Translations under genes and position numbers: made by a program
Notes under the pieces: generated by a model
Database searches by the model: none
What the model saw: only the letters and a program-made list of their open reading frames with translations
Told to the model about the DNA's origin: nothing
Origin: Thiomonas sp.
Lineage (GTDB): Bacteria; Pseudomonadota; Gammaproteobacteria; Burkholderiales; Burkholderiaceae_C
Reading direction: 5' to 3'
DNA: 11,080 bases
NCBI GenBank assembly: GCA_027451915.1
Contig: DAIDHU010000581.1
Span: 1-11,080, forward strand
In this document: positions 1 to 7,583 of the stretch, piece after piece
Numbering within the stretch: the first letter of the stretch is position 1
Layout: the number at the start of each line of letters is the position of its first letter

Positions 1-264
1 CGCTGCGGCGCCGATGCGGCGCAGGGCTTCGTGGTCATCACCAGCCGCGCCAGTGTCGAGATGGTGCAGAAGGCCGCGCAGGCCGGCGTTCCGGTGCTCG
101 TGGCCGTGTCGGCGCCGACCGCGCTGGCCGCGCGCAGCGCGCGCGAGGTCGGCATGTGCCTGGTGGGCCTGGCGCGCGGTGAGGACCTGGTGGTCTACAG
201 CGGCGCACCACGCATCGCCCTCGAAGCTTCCCCCGAACCCACGACCAGCCTGCTTCCCACATGA
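1..264 (+). CDS. fdhD: Formate dehydrogenase accessory sulfurtransferase FdhD (FdsC), C-terminal fragment
   Basis: The open frame enters from the left edge without a start codon and ends at TGA 262-264, leaving 87 codons of a protein that is usually about 270-300 residues. The visible part carries the C-terminal FdhD signature: a stretch reading FVVITSRASVEMVQKAA, then GVPVLVAVSAPTALAARSA, then a VGLARGEDLVVY-like end. FdhD proteins carry sulfur from the IscS desulfurase to the bis-MGD molybdenum (or tungsten) cofactor and are needed for active formate dehydrogenase. The catalytic cysteine motif lies upstream, outside the window. The stop overlaps the next start as ATGA, and the next gene is fdsD. 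This matches the known fdsGBACD order of soluble NAD-linked formate dehydrogenase in Cupriavidus and relatives, where fdsC is the fdhD homologue. The enzyme's structural genes should therefore lie just left of the window (inference). Confidence 0.9.
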   Translation, partial: RCGADAAQGFVVITSRASVEMVQKAAQAGVPVLVAVSAPTALAARSAREVGMCLVGLARGEDLVVYSGAPRIALEASPEPTTSLLPT

Positions 265-485
265 ACACCGAACACCTGATCTCCATGGTCAATCGCATCG
301 GGCAGTTTTTCCGGGCGATGCCGGACCATGACGAGGCGCTGGAAGGCATTGCCATGCATGTCAAGCGTTTCTGGGAGCCGCGCATGCGGCGCGAACTGCT
401 GGACTACATCGACGCCCAGGGCGGCAAGGGCATCGAGCCGGTGGTGCTGGAAGCGCTGCGCCAGCATCGCCAGCTTCTGGCCTGA
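261..485 (+). CDS. fdsD: NAD-dependent formate dehydrogenase delta subunit FdsD
   Basis: The product is a 74-residue soluble protein. It begins MNTEHLISMVNRIGQFF, has an AMPDHDEALEGIAMHVKRFW centre (residues 19-38), and ends with EPRMRRELLDYI followed by a short helical tail. The length, the MVNRIGQFF start and the H-V-K-RFWEPRMR motif are typical of the small FdsD family. FdsD is a subunit of, or accessory to, the cytoplasmic molybdenum formate dehydrogenase that oxidises formate to CO2 and reduces NAD+. Its exact role is less well defined than that of the catalytic subunits. The ATG at 261 overlaps the stop of the preceding fdhD gene (ATGA), which implies translational coupling. It is the last gene of the operon: the next gene is convergent and ends only 26 bases away. 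Confidence 0.9.
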   Translation: MNTEHLISMVNRIGQFFRAMPDHDEALEGIAMHVKRFWEPRMRRELLDYIDAQGGKGIEPVVLEALRQHRQLLA

Positions 486-486
486 G

Positions 487-505
487 CCGGGCGCGCGGGG
501 CCCGG
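487..505. terminator. Possible hairpin terminator between convergent fdsD and paiB
   Basis: Immediately after the fdsD stop, CCGGGC (487-492) pairs with GCCCGG (500-505) across a 7-base loop. It lies wholly in the 26-base gap between two convergent genes, where a terminator would be expected. There is no T-run on either strand, so it is not a canonical intrinsic terminator. In DNA this GC-rich such a stem can also arise by chance. Confidence 0.3.
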
Positions 506-511
506 TCGCCC

Positions 512-1147
512 TCAGCCCTGCCCGAGCATGCGCGAGGCCAGCTCGCGGGCATCCTCCGAGCCCTCGCGCAGCGCCCGCGCAAGCGCCGCGCGGGCCTCCT
601 GCGGGTGGTTCTGGCTGAGCTTGAACTTGGCCGTGACCCGCAGCACCTCGATGTCGATGCCGACCACGCCGGCCAGCATGGAACGCACATAGTCCGGCGG
701 GGCGTCGCGGACCGACCAGGGGCGCTCGCGCCCGGCCTCGTGGGTGTCGGTCAGCTCGCCCACCAGCGCGCGCAGCCAGTCGAAGTCGTCGACGGCGCGC
801 AGGCGCCCGGCGACCTGCACGATCAGGTAGTTCCAGGTCGGCACCACCTTGCCGTCCACGGCCTTGCGCGGATGCGCGCCCGGGCTGATGTAGGCCTGCG
901 CTCCGTGGAACAACGCCAGCACCTCGCATCCGGAGGCGCCGGCGCGACGCCACAGCGCATTGCCGCGCGCCACATGGCCGCGCAGGCGCAGCAGTCGGCC
1001 CTGTGCGTCAGCGTCGGCCAGCAGCACCACGGGGTTGGCGTCCAGGCCCTCGGCGTCCTGCGTGACCAGGGTGGCCAGAGGACGCTGGCGCAACAGGCGC
1101 AGTACCTCGGAGGGATCGTCGACGGCGAAGTGGCGGGGCAGGTACAT
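512..1147 (-). CDS. paiB: PaiB-family FMN-binding negative transcriptional regulator
   Basis: The product is 211 residues, the usual size for this family. Family landmarks appear in order: MYLPRHF at the N-terminus, HVARGNALW at 58-66, YISPGAHPRK (86-95) leading to KVVPTWNY at 100-107, and GIDIEVLRVTAKFKLSQN at 163-180. These build the flavin-reductase-like split barrel that binds FMN in this family. The founding member, Bacillus subtilis PaiB, acts with PaiA as a repressor of sporulation and protease genes. In proteobacteria the physiological role is mostly unknown, and no PaiA-like acetyltransferase is visible beside it here. The ATG at 1145-1147 is preferred because the conserved MYxPxHF motif starts there; the ribosome site before it is weak (AGAAAG about 8 bases upstream). 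It is convergent with fdsD and divergent from tamA. There is no sign of damage. Confidence 0.88.
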   Translation of the reverse strand: MYLPRHFAVDDPSEVLRLLRQRPLATLVTQDAEGLDANPVVLLADADAQGRLLRLRGHVARGNALWRRAGASGCEVLALFHGAQAYISPGAHPRKAVDGKVVPTWNYLIVQVAGRLRAVDDFDWLRALVGELTDTHEAGRERPWSVRDAPPDYVRSMLAGVVGIDIEVLRVTAKFKLSQNHPQEARAALARALREGSEDARELASRMLGQG

Positions 1148-1315
1148 GGCGAGCTTTCTGGTGGGGCCCCGGCGTAATCCCGACCGGGCTCAGGGTGATT
1201 TTGCGACAAAGCCATAATGCGGTCTGGCCGGGCCATGTGTGAGCAGCTTGTTCGCGCAGGCCTGGTCGAACCAGCCCGGCCGAGCCCGCCTGGTCGAGCC
1301 CGTCTGTTCGACCCC
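1148..1315. promoter_or_regulatory. Divergent paiB/tamA intergenic region with weak promoter-like elements
   Basis: This spacer must hold the start signals for both paiB (leftward) and tamA (rightward). On the plus strand CATAAT at 1213-1218 matches five of six -10 positions, but no credible -35 lies 16-18 bases before it. On the minus strand CTCACA (1238-1243) and CATTAT (1214-1219), spaced 18 bases, each match four of six consensus positions and could drive paiB. A small inverted repeat, CCCG-AC-CGGG, lies at 1179-1188. The right third is occupied by a 14-bp repeat array described separately. None of the promoter matches is strong. Confidence 0.25.
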
Positions 1316-1316
1316 A
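1261..1316. repeat. Four imperfect 14-bp tandem repeats directly before tamA
   Basis: Units lie at 1261-1274, 1275-1288, 1289-1302 and 1303-1316, with consensus CCTGGTCGAGCCCG. Unit 3 equals the consensus; units 1 and 2 each differ at two positions and unit 4 at four. A more decayed fifth unit may precede them at 1247-1260 (five differences). The first unit also contains the small inverted repeat CTGGT-CGA-ACCAG. The period of 14 is not a multiple of three, so it does not encode a protein repeat. The last base of unit 4 is the A of the proposed tamA ATG. The array may be an operator array or a slippage-prone tandem tract; the sequence alone does not decide. Confidence 0.6.
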
Positions 1317-3148
1317 TGCCGATCCACGACCCGCGACCACGATCTCCCGTGCCGCGATGCGCCCGCGCATCGCGCAACACGCGTCGAGCGGGGTGGCTGC
1401 TGGGGTTCGCGCTGATGCTGCCGGGCGTGGCGTGCGCGGCGGGTGCCGCGCCGCAGCCCGCGGCCTCGGCACCCCGCGCCAGCGCCTACGTGGTGGATAT
1501 CCAGGCACCGAAGGATCTGCGCGATGCGCTGCGGCGCGGGCTGGATCTGGAGCGCTGGAGGGACTCCGGGAATCTGCGCCTGGAGCAACTGCGCTCCCTG
1601 GTCGAGGAGGTGCCGGCGCAGGCGCGGCAGGTGCTGGAGGCCCTGGGCTATTTTTCGCCCCGGGTCGAGGTGCGCCTGGACCCCACGCGTCAACCCTGGC
1701 GGGTGATGCTTCGGGTGGAACCCGGCGAGCCCAGCCGGGTCGTCGCCGTACAGCTGCGTGTGCGCGGGCCCGAGGGGACGCCCGTGACGGCGCTGCAGTC
1801 CGAGTTGCTGCGTCACTGGAGCCTGGGCGACGGCAGCGTGTTCGACAGCGCCAGCTGGCAGTCCGCCAAGAGCGACGCCCTGCTGCGCCTGAGCACGCGG
1901 CGCTATGCGGCGGCGCGCATCGTCGCCAGCCGCGCGCTGGTGGATCCGGCGCACCACGCCGCGCGCCTGTCGGTGGACTTCGAGACCGGCCCCGACTTCC
2001 GCTTCGGTCCCCTGAGCGTGCATGGCTTGCAGCGCTACCCCGGGTACGTGGTGCGCAACCTGGCCCCCTGGGCGCAGGGCGACCCCTATTCGCAGGAACA
2101 GCTGCTGCTGCTGCAGCAGCGCTTGCAGGACAGCCGCTATTTCCGCAGCGCCACCGTCGCGGCTCCGCTGTCGGGCGCTCGGGGCGACCTGCTTCCGGTC
2201 GCCGTGAACGTGATCGAGCAGCGCGCCCAGCGCCTGGGCTTCGGCGTGGGCTACAGCAGCAACACCGGCGCGCGCACCCAGGTGGACTACGGCAACCTCG
2301 ATCTGTTCGGGCAGGCCCTGCGCCTGAGCAGCACGGTCAAGCTGGAGACCCTGCAGCAGAGCCTGGGCGCGACGCTGCAGTTCCCGCGCCGCCACGACGG
2401 CTCCAACTACGGCATCGACGCCCAGGTCCTGCATTCGGACATCCAGGGCCTGACCACGCGCAGCCAGAGCCTGGGGTTGCAGCGCCGTCGCAGCGACGGC
2501 CCGATCCAGACCATCCAGTCGCTGCAGTTCATCAACGAGCAGCAGCAGCTCACGGGCGGGCCGGTGTCGTCGAACATGGCGCTGATGCCCGGCTACACCT
2601 GGACACGCAGGCGCCTGGACAGCCCGCTGGATCCCACGCGCGGCAGCCTGCTGAGCGCGCAGATCGGCGGAGGAGCCCGCGCGCTGCTGTCAGACCAGAA
2701 CTTCGTGCGCCTGTATGTGCATGTCCTTCAATACCTGCCGCTGGGTCCGGACAACCAGCTGATCCTGCGTGGCGAGCTGGGCCAGGTGCTGAGCCCCTCG
2801 GCCAGCGGCATCCCGCAGCAGGAGTTGTTTCGGGCGGGGGGGATCGGTTCGGTGCGAGGCTACCCCTACCAGAGCCTGGGCGTGGTGCAGGATGGCGCGG
2901 TGCTGGGGGGGCGCGCCCTGTTCACGGCGGGCGTGGAGGGCGTGCACTGGGTGCTTCCGCGCTGGGGCGCGGCCCTGTTCGTCGACGCTGGAAATGCGGC
3001 GGACAGCTTTCGCAGCCTGCATCCGGTGCTGGGCTACGGCGTGGGTCTGCGGTGGCGCAGCCCGGTGGGCCTGGTCAGCGTCAACCTGGCGCATGGGCGG
3101 GCCATCGGCTCGACGCGCCTCGAATTCAACGCCGGCGTGAGTTTCTGA
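1316..3148 (+). CDS. tamA: TamA, Omp85-family outer-membrane component of the translocation and assembly module
   Basis: From ATG 1316 the product is 610 residues (E. coli TamA is 577). A basic N-region and the hydrophobic GWLLGFALMLPGVACA form a signal peptide, probably cut after ACA. About 250 residues follow that fit the POTRA region, with short boxes such as ALGYFSPRVEVRLDP and FRFGPLSVHGLQRYPGYVV. The C-terminal half is a 16-stranded Omp85 barrel, including SPLDPTRGSLLSAQIGGG and the loop-6 lid motif VRGY, reading LFRAGGIGSVRGYPYQSLG, and it ends in an aromatic residue (GVSF). Together with TamB it is thought to help outer-membrane protein insertion and lipid transport. The true start is uncertain. 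ATG 1217, ATG 1235 and GTG 1349 are in frame, and none has a clear ribosome site. GTG 1349 gives 599 residues and the neatest signal peptide; starts before 1316 would read through the tandem repeats. It shares a single base with tamB (TGATG), so the two genes are coupled. Confidence 0.92.
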   Translation: MPIHDPRPRSPVPRCARASRNTRRAGWLLGFALMLPGVACAAGAAPQPAASAPRASAYVVDIQAPKDLRDALRRGLDLERWRDSGNLRLEQLRSLVEEVPAQARQVLEALGYFSPRVEVRLDPTRQPWRVMLRVEPGEPSRVVAVQLRVRGPEGTPVTALQSELLRHWSLGDGSVFDSASWQSAKSDALLRLSTRRYAAARIVASRALVDPAHHAARLSVDFETGPDFRFGPLSVHGLQRYPGYVVRNLAPWAQGDPYSQEQLLLLQQRLQDSRYFRSATVAAPLSGARGDLLPVAVNVIEQRAQRLGFGVGYSSNTGARTQVDYGNLDLFGQALRLSSTVKLETLQQSLGATLQFPRRHDGSNYGIDAQVLHSDIQGLTTRSQSLGLQRRRSDGPIQTIQSLQFINEQQQLTGGPVSSNMALMPGYTWTRRRLDSPLDPTRGSLLSAQIGGGARALLSDQNFVRLYVHVLQYLPLGPDNQLILRGELGQVLSPSASGIPQQELFRAGGIGSVRGYPYQSLGVVQDGAVLGGRALFTAGVEGVHWVLPRWGAALFVDAGNAADSFRSLHPVLGYGVGLRWRSPVGLVSVNLAHGRAIGSTRLEFNAGVSF

Positions 3149-6100
3149 TGCCACGAGTCGGGGATGGCCCTTCGTCCGGCGAGCGCGGGCCGCATCGCGT
3201 CCGGCGTGGATGGCTGCTCGCCGGGGCCGCGGCCCTGCTGCTGCTCGCCAGCCTGAGCGCGGGGCTGGCGTGGCTGGGCAGCGCCGAGGGCCTCGGCTGG
3301 CTGGGCGCACGCGTCGGCCTGCGCATGCAGGGTGTGCGGGGCAGCGCATGGAGCACCCTGCGCGTGTCGCGTCTGCAGTGGAGCCGCGGCCCGACCCGGG
3401 TGGATGCGCGCGAGCTCCTGCTGCGCTGGCGCCCGGCGGATTTGCTGCGCCTGGCGCCAAGCCTGCATGTGATCGAGCTGTCCGCGGGGCAGCTCGATGT
3501 GCAGCAGGGGCCGTCGCCCGCCGCCGCGGGCCCGCCGCGCCTGGCCGCGGAGCTGGTGCCCCCGATCGCGCTGCGGCTGGACCGGCTGCGGGTGCGGCAA
3601 CTGCGCTGGCGCGGGACCGAGCAGGCCCCATGGCTGGATCTGGGCTCCCTGCACGCGCGGCTGTCGGGCGATGCGTCGGCGTGGCAGGCGGCGGCCGGCT
3701 GCGACGGCCCCTGGGGCAGCTTGCGCGCCCAAGGCCACATGGCCGCGCGGGCACCCTTCGCGCTGCGCGGGGCCCTGGACGCCGAGCTCCGATTCAAGGG
3801 CCGGGAATGGCGCCTGCACTCCCTGGTGGCGGGGACCCTGCACAGCACGCGCCTGGACGCGACCCTGCGGGGCCTGCAGGCGCAGGCCGTGGTGCGCGCC
3901 GAACTCCATCCTTTCCAGGCCCTGTGGCTGGGCCCGAGCAGCCTCGACCTGCAAGGCCTGGATCCGCAGCGCATCGATCCCGCCTGGCCCGCGGCCGAAC
4001 TCAGCCTGCACGCACGATTGCAGGGGGCCGCGGCCCCCGGCACGGCGACCCAGGGCCTGCGCGGGGACCTGCGCCTGCGCAACGCGCTGCCGGGAAGCAT
4101 CGATGCGGGGCGTCTGCCCCTGCTGGGAGCGCGATCCGGCCTGGTCCTGCAGGGCGGTACGTTGCGGGCCCCGGAGCTGCACGTGGCCCTGGCCGGGGGC
4201 GCCAGCCTGGACGGCAGCCTCGCATGGCCGCTGCACGGCAGCGCCACGGTGGACCTGCGGGCGCGTGCGCTGGACCTGCATGCGCTGTTCACCCGCCTGG
4301 TGGCCACGCGGCTGCAGGGCCGTCTGCAGGCAACGCTGGACGCGAAGGCGCAAAGCCTGCGCGCCTCGCTGAGCCAGCCAGGCTGGAAGGCGCAACTGCG
4401 GGCGCGGCGCGCGGGCTCGAGCATCGAGCTGGACCACGCGGTGTTGCTGGCCCAGGGAGCCGAGCTGCACCTTCGCGGCCGGCTCGACCAGGCCGCGGAC
4501 AGGGCCTTTTCCGTGCGGGCCAGGCTGCACGACTTCGATCCCCGTCGTTTCGGCGACTGGCCGCGGGCCCAACTCAATCTGCGTTTGCGGGCCGCGGGCG
4601 ACCTGGCCACGCCGAGGGCCCGCGTGGAGCTGGAGCTGCGCCCCAGCCAGTGGCGCGGGCAGGTGCTGGAGGGCAGCGCCAGCGGCTTGCTCGGGCCCGG
4701 CACCTTGCGCCAGCTGCGGGCACGTCTGCGCCTGGGCGCCAACCACCTGCGGGCGCAAGGCAGCTTCGGCGAGCCGGGGGACAGCCTGCAGCTGGACCTG
4801 CGGGCGCCCGCGCTGGGACAACTCGGCGAGGGTTGGAGCGGCAGCGCCCAGGCCCGTGGCAGCCTGCGGGGAAGCCTGGCCTCGCCCGGCGGCCAGATCG
4901 AGCTGCACGCACGCCAGCTGCTTGGGCCGAAGGGACTGAGCCTGGGGCGCCTCGACCTCGATGCCCAGCTCCAGCAGGGCCTGCAGGGTCCGCTGCGCCT
5001 GCAGGCCACGGGCAGCGAGCTGCGGGTGGCCGGCCAGTCCCTGCGCGAGCTTGCGCTGCAACTGCGCGGCACCCTGCGCGCGCACACCCTGAGCCTGCGC
5101 CTGGTGGCGCCCGCGCGTCTTCGCCTGCGCGCCACCGCCCAGGGCTCCTGGCGCCCCGCGACGGGCTGGACGGGGAGCATCGACACCCTGGACAACACCG
5201 GCTCGGTACCGCTGCGTCTGCTGGCGCCGGCCGCCCTGCACGTGGGCAGGCAGGGCAGCTTCTCCCTGGAGCACGCGCGGCTGCGCAGCCCGGGCGGCAG
5301 CGTGGATGTGCGCAGCCTGCGGCGCGACGCCAGGGGCTGGTCGGGCAGCGCCAGCGCCAGCCAGCTCGACCCCGTGTATTGGGCGCGCCTGGTCGGCGCG
5401 AGGCTGCACGGACTGCGCTCGGACCTGCGCCTGGCGGCGCAGTGGGAGCTGCGGGCAAGCCCCGCCATGAGCCTGCGACTGGATGTCCAGCGCAGCGGCG
5501 GGGACCTGGTGCTGCCGGCCGGAGCGGGCCTGCCGCTGGGCCTGACCCGCCTGGATCTGCGGGTCCAAGCGGGCTCCGGCAGCCTGCAAGCGGCGCTGGA
5601 GGCTGCCGGAGCCCGGCTGGGCAGCCTGCGGGCGCGCGCGCAACTGGGGCTGCTGGATACGCCGCAGGGCTGGCGCGTGGATGTGCATGCGCCACTGCTC
5701 GGCCAGGCGCAGCTCGCCATGCCCGACCTGTCCTGGATCTCGGGCTGGCTGCCGCAGGGCGCGCGCGTGGCCGGATCGTTGCGCGGGCAGCTGCGGGCCG
5801 CGGGAACCCCGGCGGCGCCGCGCTTGCAGGGCAGCCTGTCCGGACACTCGCTGGCCCTGGCCCTGCCGGGCCTGGGACTGGACCTGCGCCAGGGAAGCAT
5901 CGATGCCTTGTTCGACGGCGACACGCTGCGGCTGCGCTCGCTGGTGGCGCATGACCCTTCCGGGCGCGGAACCCTGCGGGCCAGCGGGAGCATGGGCCTG
6001 GCCGACGCACAGCCCAGCGGCAGCGTGGACCTGAGCCTGGACAAGTTGCGGGCGCTGGACCGCCCCGGGCGGCAGGTGGAGCTCAGCGGCAGCGCGAGGC

Positions 6101-6963
6101 TGCGCGCGCATGGCGGGCAGGTCGCCCTCGACGCCGCGCTGCGCGTCGACAAGGCCGACATCGAGCTGGCCAGCGCGGACACGCCGCGGCTCGCGCCGGA
6201 CGTGGTGATCCAGGGGCGCGCCGCCCCCGCGCCTGCCGCCACGGCCGCGATGCCGCTGAGCGCCAAAATCCACGTCGACCTGGGGCGCGACTTCCATCTG
6301 CGCGGCTATGGGGTGGACGCGCGCCTGGGAGGCGCGCTGCTGCTGCGCACCGAGCCGGGGCGGGCGCTGGCTGCCGAGGGCAGTGTCGGCGTGCGCAGCG
6401 GCAGCTACTCGGCCTATGGCCAGCAGCTGGCGCTGGTGGCCGACAGCAGCGTCAACTTCTCGGGGCCGGTGGACAACCCGGGGCTGAACCTGGCCGCCCA
6501 GCGGGAGAACCTTCCGGTGCAGGTGGGGGTGCGGGTCACCGGCACGCTGCGCGCGCCGAAGGTGAGCCTGAACTCCGATCCGCCGATGTCCGACGGCGCC
6601 ATCCTGTCCTGGCTGATCCTGGGCCAGGACCCGAGCACCGTGGGTAACGACCAGAACGCGCTGCTGCAGACCGCCGCGGCGGCACTGCTGTCCAGCGGAC
6701 AGGGCGTGCCCCTGACCAGCCGCGTGGCCGGCGCGCTCGGGCTGGACCGGCTCACGCTCAGCGGCCAGGGCGGCCTGCAGAACAGCGTGCTGACGGTGGG
6801 CAAGAAACTGAGCTCGCGCCTGTCGGTCAGCGTCGAGCAGGGGCTGGCCGCCACCGGCAGCCTGTTCAACGTGCGCTACACCTTCACGCACCGGCTGTCG
6901 CTGCGCCTGCAGTCAGGCCTGGACAACGCCGTGGACCTGATCTACACCTTCCACTTCGACTGA
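3148..6963 (+). CDS. tamB: TamB, inner-membrane-anchored AsmA-like/DUF490 translocation and assembly module subunit
   Basis: The product is 1271 residues, close to E. coli TamB (1259). A basic start is followed by one hydrophobic segment at about 21-43 (GWLLAGAAALLLLASLSAGL), which acts as a signal anchor. A long periplasmic stretch of monotonous beta-strand repeats rich in Leu, Arg, Gly and Gln follows. This is expected for the hydrophobic-grooved beta-taco or bridge fold of the AsmA/TamB superfamily. The conserved C-terminal TamB domain (DUF490) begins near residue 1035 and contains SLNSDPPMSDGAILSWLILG around 1140-1159. It ends in amphipathic strands (VRYTFTH, LIYTFHFD) that would dock with the TamA barrel. 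ATG 3148 is chosen because it overlaps the tamA stop and gives the signal anchor at once. The frame stays open a further 597 codons upstream, but that part lies inside tamA in another frame. Family members are implicated in phospholipid movement between membranes. Confidence 0.93.
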   Translation: MPRVGDGPSSGERGPHRVRRGWLLAGAAALLLLASLSAGLAWLGSAEGLGWLGARVGLRMQGVRGSAWSTLRVSRLQWSRGPTRVDARELLLRWRPADLLRLAPSLHVIELSAGQLDVQQGPSPAAAGPPRLAAELVPPIALRLDRLRVRQLRWRGTEQAPWLDLGSLHARLSGDASAWQAAAGCDGPWGSLRAQGHMAARAPFALRGALDAELRFKGREWRLHSLVAGTLHSTRLDATLRGLQAQAVVRAELHPFQALWLGPSSLDLQGLDPQRIDPAWPAAELSLHARLQGAAAPGTATQGLRGDLRLRNALPGSIDAGRLPLLGARSGLVLQGGTLRAPELHVALAGGASLDGSLAWPLHGSATVDLRARALDLHALFTRLVATRLQGRLQATLDAKAQSLRASLSQPGWKAQLRARRAGSSIELDHAVLLAQGAELHLRGRLDQAADRAFSVRARLHDFDPRRFGDWPRAQLNLRLRAAGDLATPRARVELELRPSQWRGQVLEGSASGLLGPGTLRQLRARLRLGANHLRAQGSFGEPGDSLQLDLRAPALGQLGEGWSGSAQARGSLRGSLASPGGQIELHARQLLGPKGLSLGRLDLDAQLQQGLQGPLRLQATGSELRVAGQSLRELALQLRGTLRAHTLSLRLVAPARLRLRATAQGSWRPATGWTGSIDTLDNTGSVPLRLLAPAALHVGRQGSFSLEHARLRSPGGSVDVRSLRRDARGWSGSASASQLDPVYWARLVGARLHGLRSDLRLAAQWELRASPAMSLRLDVQRSGGDLVLPAGAGLPLGLTRLDLRVQAGSGSLQAALEAAGARLGSLRARAQLGLLDTPQGWRVDVHAPLLGQAQLAMPDLSWISGWLPQGARVAGSLRGQLRAAGTPAAPRLQGSLSGHSLALALPGLGLDLRQGSIDALFDGDTLRLRSLVAHDPSGRGTLRASGSMGLADAQPSGSVDLSLDKLRALDRPGRQVELSGSARLRAHGGQVALDAALRVDKADIELASADTPRLAPDVVIQGRAAPAPAATAAMPLSAKIHVDLGRDFHLRGYGVDARLGGALLLRTEPGRALAAEGSVGVRSGSYSAYGQQLALVADSSVNFSGPVDNPGLNLAAQRENLPVQVGVRVTGTLRAPKVSLNSDPPMSDGAILSWLILGQDPSTVGNDQNALLQTAAAALLSSGQGVPLTSRVAGALGLDRLTLSGQGGLQNSVLTVGKKLSSRLSVSVEQGLAATGSLFNVRYTFTHRLSLRLQSGLDNAVDLIYTFHFD

Positions 6964-6967
6964 GCCG

Positions 6968-7003
6968 CCGCGGCCCCGCGGGCCCGCGCGGGCTTGCGCG
7001 GCG
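6968..7003. terminator. GC-rich palindromic cluster between convergent tamB and the small membrane-protein gene
   Basis: The 53-base gap between convergent genes is built from overlapping inverted repeats. There is a perfect 12-base palindrome GCCCGCGCGGGC at 6982-6993. Stem CCCGCG (6975-6980) pairs with CGCGGG (6987-6992), and stem CCGCGC (6984-6989) pairs with GCGCGG (6996-7001). These are mutually exclusive hairpins in both orientations, so a bidirectional stop is plausible. No T-tract follows on either strand, which argues against a canonical intrinsic terminator. Confidence 0.35.
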
Positions 7004-7016
7004 CAGGGCGCAGGGC

Positions 7017-7526
7017 TCAGGGGAAGGCGGGGATGTCGGGATCGACTCCCTCGGGTTCGGCCTCGGGGTGCTGGCTGCGCACCAGCTGCTCGATCTCCTC
7101 GACCCGGTGCGGGTGCACGTCGACCATCATCAGCAGCTTGCCCTGCTCGATGGCCTGCTCGTAGGGGCGTAGTTTCGGGCTGTCCACGCTGACGCCGATC
7201 ATGCTGCTCACCCAGGCGCCCACCGCGCCGCCGGCCACCGCCAGGCTGAGCACGATGGCCCCCGCCGACACCACGGCCGCGCCGGGCACGGCGATGACCA
7301 CCAGACCGGCCAGCGTGCCCGTCACCCCCCCGAGTCCGAGGCCGCGCTCGATCGCCGGGATCAGGTCGCTTTTCTCGGCCAGACCCGCCTCGGGAAGGTT
7401 GCCCATGGGCGTGCCTTCGCGCGCCACGACGTGGATGCATTTTTCCGGCACGCGCGCCAGCAGAAGCTCGTCGACGATGGCCGAGGCCGTGGTGACATCC
7501 GGAACCAGGAAGTAGAGGCGTCGCAT
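7017..7526 (-). CDS. Small glycine-zipper membrane protein, DUF1269-like, function unknown
   Basis: The product is 169 residues. The N-terminal ~60 residues (MRRLYFLVPD, then IVDELLLARVPEKCIHVVAR) look like a small alpha/beta domain of the kind that begins DUF1269-type proteins. Residues about 63-109 form two hydrophobic stretches full of small residues (GLGLGGVTGTLAGLVVIAV; SAGAIVLSLAVAGGAVGAWV), consistent with a glycine-zipper transmembrane hairpin. The soluble tail reads LLMMVDVHPHRVEEIEQLV and ends in an acidic, proline-bearing stretch. I recognise the architecture, but the family assignment is from memory and no biochemical role can be given. Start ATG 7524-7526 has a strong ribosome site: AAGGAG on the minus strand (plus positions 7533-7538) six bases before it. 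It lies 57 bases downstream of the aminotransferase on the same strand and may be cotranscribed, but its own good ribosome site would also suit independent expression. Confidence 0.75.
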   Translation of the reverse strand: MRRLYFLVPDVTTASAIVDELLLARVPEKCIHVVAREGTPMGNLPEAGLAEKSDLIPAIERGLGLGGVTGTLAGLVVIAVPGAAVVSAGAIVLSLAVAGGAVGAWVSSMIGVSVDSPKLRPYEQAIEQGKLLMMVDVHPHRVEEIEQLVRSQHPEAEPEGVDPDIPAFP

Positions 7527-7583
7527 GGGAGACTCCTTGGGCGGGTGAGGGCGGTGCTCGGGCGCGTGCCGTGGCCGGCTCGC

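Noticed and set aside
1357..3147. An open frame continuing upstream of tamB for 597 codons, making an apparent 1868-residue protein
   Set aside because: It lies wholly inside tamA in another frame, is dominated by Arg/Ala/Gly/Pro as expected of an off-frame reading in GC-rich DNA, and has no ribosome site. The tamB signal anchor follows directly after ATG 3148.
3034..6891. Very long minus-strand open frames (1285 and 1046 codons) opposite tamB
   Set aside because: Both read as low-complexity Gln/Arg/Ala or Arg/Ser/Ala strings with no recognisable domain. Stop-free antisense frames are normal opposite long GC-rich genes.
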